A stretch of DNA of 64,000 bases from Paenibacillus tianmuensis (GTDB lineage Bacteria; Bacillota; Bacilli; Paenibacillales; NBRC-103111). The translations under genes were made by a program, and so were the position numbers. Positions 62,845 to 64,000 of the stretch are shown here, in pieces. How positions within the stretch are numbered: position 1 is the first letter of the stretch; every line of letters starts with the position of its first letter. The notes beneath the pieces were generated by a model. The model was not told the origin of the DNA. It ran no database searches and saw nothing but the letters and a program-made list of their open reading frames with translations. Location of the stretch: the NCBI RefSeq assembly GCF_900100345.1, contig NZ_FMTT01000010.1, forward strand, positions 1 through 64,000. Direction: 5' to 3'.

Positions 62845-64000
62845 ATGAAGATACAAGAGATCTTACGTGCGCTTGAAGCCAAAGAGATCAGCCCTGAAGA
62901 GGCCAAACAGGCCCTTGCACGGGCTCGATCCCACGAGTTGCAAATGTCTGCCCCCCTTGCGAATGCTGTGCGCGAACTGTCCGTTGATCCGGCGGTTCGC
63001 CTGCAGCCGGAATCGCTAGGCCATCCGCTGTTCCAAACGAGATACCGCACCATTTGGAGTTACTTTGCCGGCTCGATGTATCGAGGGATCGCATCTGAGG
63101 AGATGGTGGTGCGCATGGGGCAGGCCGGTCTGCTGGCCTTTTTCGGCAGCGCCGGTTTTCAGGTGCATGAACTGGAGCCCGTCCTGCAGCGCATTCAGGC
63201 GCGGCTGGGTTCGGACAAGCCGTATGGCATGTGCCTGATCGCCAACCTGAACGACCCGGACGAAGAGCGGCGCACAGCGGAACTGTACGTCGACTACGGC
63301 GTGAAGGCGATCGAAGTGTCCGCCTTCTCCGCTCCGACGCTCCCGCTGGTCTATCTGCGCCTCAAGGGCCTGTCCCGTCGAAACGGCCGGCTGATCTTCC
63401 CGCGCCGTCTGATCGCCAAATGCTCGCATCTGGACACGGCGCGCGTGTTTCTCTCGCCGCCGCCGGAGCCGCTCGTCCAGCAGCTGCTGCGCTACGGCCT
63501 GATCAGCGAGGAAGAAGCCGCCCTGTCGCAAACGATTCCGCTGGTCGACGACCTCGCGATCGAAGCGGACTCGGGCGGTCACACGAACCAAGGCGTATCG
63601 TTCTCCCTCCTGCCCGCCATCCGCGCGCTCAAAGACCAGCTCCAGCGGCAGTACCGCTACCAAGAGGAGATTCTCATCGGCTGCGGCGGAGGGATCGGCA
63701 CGCCGGAAGCGGTCGCGTCGGCCTTCATGCTCGGGGCTGATTTTATTTTCACAGGATCGATCAATCAATGCACGGTGGAGAGCGGGGCCCATCCGGTCGT
63801 CAAGGACCTGCTGCAGTCCGTTTCGATCCACGACATGGCGATCACGGTTGCAGGCGATATGTTTGAGATCGGCGCGAAGGTGCAGGTGGTGAAAAAACAC
63901 ACCCAGTTCGCCGCCCGCGCCAACAAGCTGCACCAGCTGTTCCACCAATACAACTCGATCGACGAGATTCCGCTGTCGATCCGGCATGAGATCGAAACGA
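62845..64000 (+). CDS. Second trans-acting PfaD-like enoylreductase, 3' end outside the window
   Basis: ATG at 62845 follows AGAGGGG and the frame stays open to the window edge (385 residues visible). After a 30-residue helical N-terminus (ALEAKEISPEEAKQALARA) comes the PfaD/2-nitropropane dioxygenase-type barrel, alignable throughout with the ER part of the AT-AT-ER protein at 2993-6406: [31 protein letters not shown] (H246), [30 protein letters not shown] and [13 protein letters not shown]. It should reduce enoyl thioesters on selected modules using FMN. The N-terminal helix resembles the docking elements of the PKS proteins and may recruit the enzyme to the assembly line. By family length (about 450-500 residues) only the end is missing. 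Confidence 0.9.
   Translation, partial: MKIQEILRALEAKEISPEEAKQALARARSHELQMSAPLANAVRELSVDPAVRLQPESLGHPLFQTRYRTIWSYFAGSMYRGIASEEMVVRMGQAGLLAFFGSAGFQVHELEPVLQRIQARLGSDKPYGMCLIANLNDPDEERRTAELYVDYGVKAIEVSAFSAPTLPLVYLRLKGLSRRNGRLIFPRRLIAKCSHLDTARVFLSPPPEPLVQQLLRYGLISEEEAALSQTIPLVDDLAIEADSGGHTNQGVSFSLLPAIRALKDQLQRQYRYQEEILIGCGGGIGTPEAVASAFMLGADFIFTGSINQCTVESGAHPVVKDLLQSVSIHDMAITVAGDMFEIGAKVQVVKKHTQFAARANKLHQLFHQYNSIDEIPLSIRHEIET

Noticed and set aside
1-64000. tRNA, rRNA genes, CRISPR arrays or phage attachment sites
   Set aside because: No cloverleaf-like, rRNA-like or regularly spaced repeat pattern was seen; the repeats present are coding repeats in PKS linkers and ACPs.

Overview
The window is one end of a large trans-AT (AT-less) polyketide synthase gene cluster. 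It most likely comes from a GC-rich member of the Bacillota, of the Tumebacillus/Alicyclobacillaceae or Paenibacillus kind. The grounds are strong GGAGG-type ribosome binding sites, sigma-A-like promoters, U-rich intrinsic terminators, a LoaP-type NusG paralogue and bacillaene/difficidin-type PKS genes. Genus is a guess.

Left edge (1-1429). There is the start of an IS4-type transposase gene on the minus strand, then what looks like the 3' remnant of a class I lanthipeptide precursor, a bidirectional terminator, and a minus-strand NusG-like antiterminator gene (loaP). From 1430 everything reads rightwards: Sfp-type PPTase, BaeB/PksB-like metallo-beta-lactamase-fold hydrolase, a fused AT-AT-enoylreductase (PfaD-like), then four giant PKS genes (called A-D here), then a complete beta-branching (HMG-CoA synthase) cassette: donor ACP, KS-like decarboxylase, HMGS, ECH1 and ECH2. 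A second PfaD-like enoylreductase runs off the right edge. No thioesterase and no loading module are visible, so the cluster continues to the right.

Assembly line as read. A: KS1-DH-KR-ACP-(double hotdog lacking Asp)-ACP; KS2-DH(Asp to Glu)-KR-ACP; KS3 (condensation-incompetent, His to Asn). B: DH-ACP completing module 3; KS4-(Ser-less ACP)-DH-KR-cMT-ACP-ACP; KS5-DH-KR-ACP; KS6-KR. C: cMT-ACP completing module 6; KS7-DH-KR(Ser to Ala)-(Ser-less ACP)-ACP; KS8. D: KR-ACP completing module 8; KS9-DH-ACP; KS10-DH-KR-ACP; KS11-KR-(Ser-less ACP)-ACP; KS12-ACP-ACP-ACP, the beta-branching site. All three A/B, B/C and C/D protein boundaries split a module. Malonyl units and enoyl reduction must be supplied in trans. 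The product would be a partly unsaturated chain with at least two alpha-methyls and one beta-branch. I do not recognise the compound.

Regulation is the most striking part. Two near-identical promoter-leader units occur, at 1237-1393 and 41889-42009. Each has a TTGAC(G/T)-18 bp-TAGTATTA promoter and a small RNA element: a conserved 20-nt UNCG-tetraloop hairpin inside a 7-bp outer helix whose sequence differs between copies but stays paired. Intrinsic terminators lie downstream of them (2193-2248, 33493-33536, 42097-42126). With loaP next door, this looks like a self-contained processive antitermination circuit. It would gate everything after the PPTase gene, and separately gate PKS D, the HMGS cassette and the second enoylreductase.
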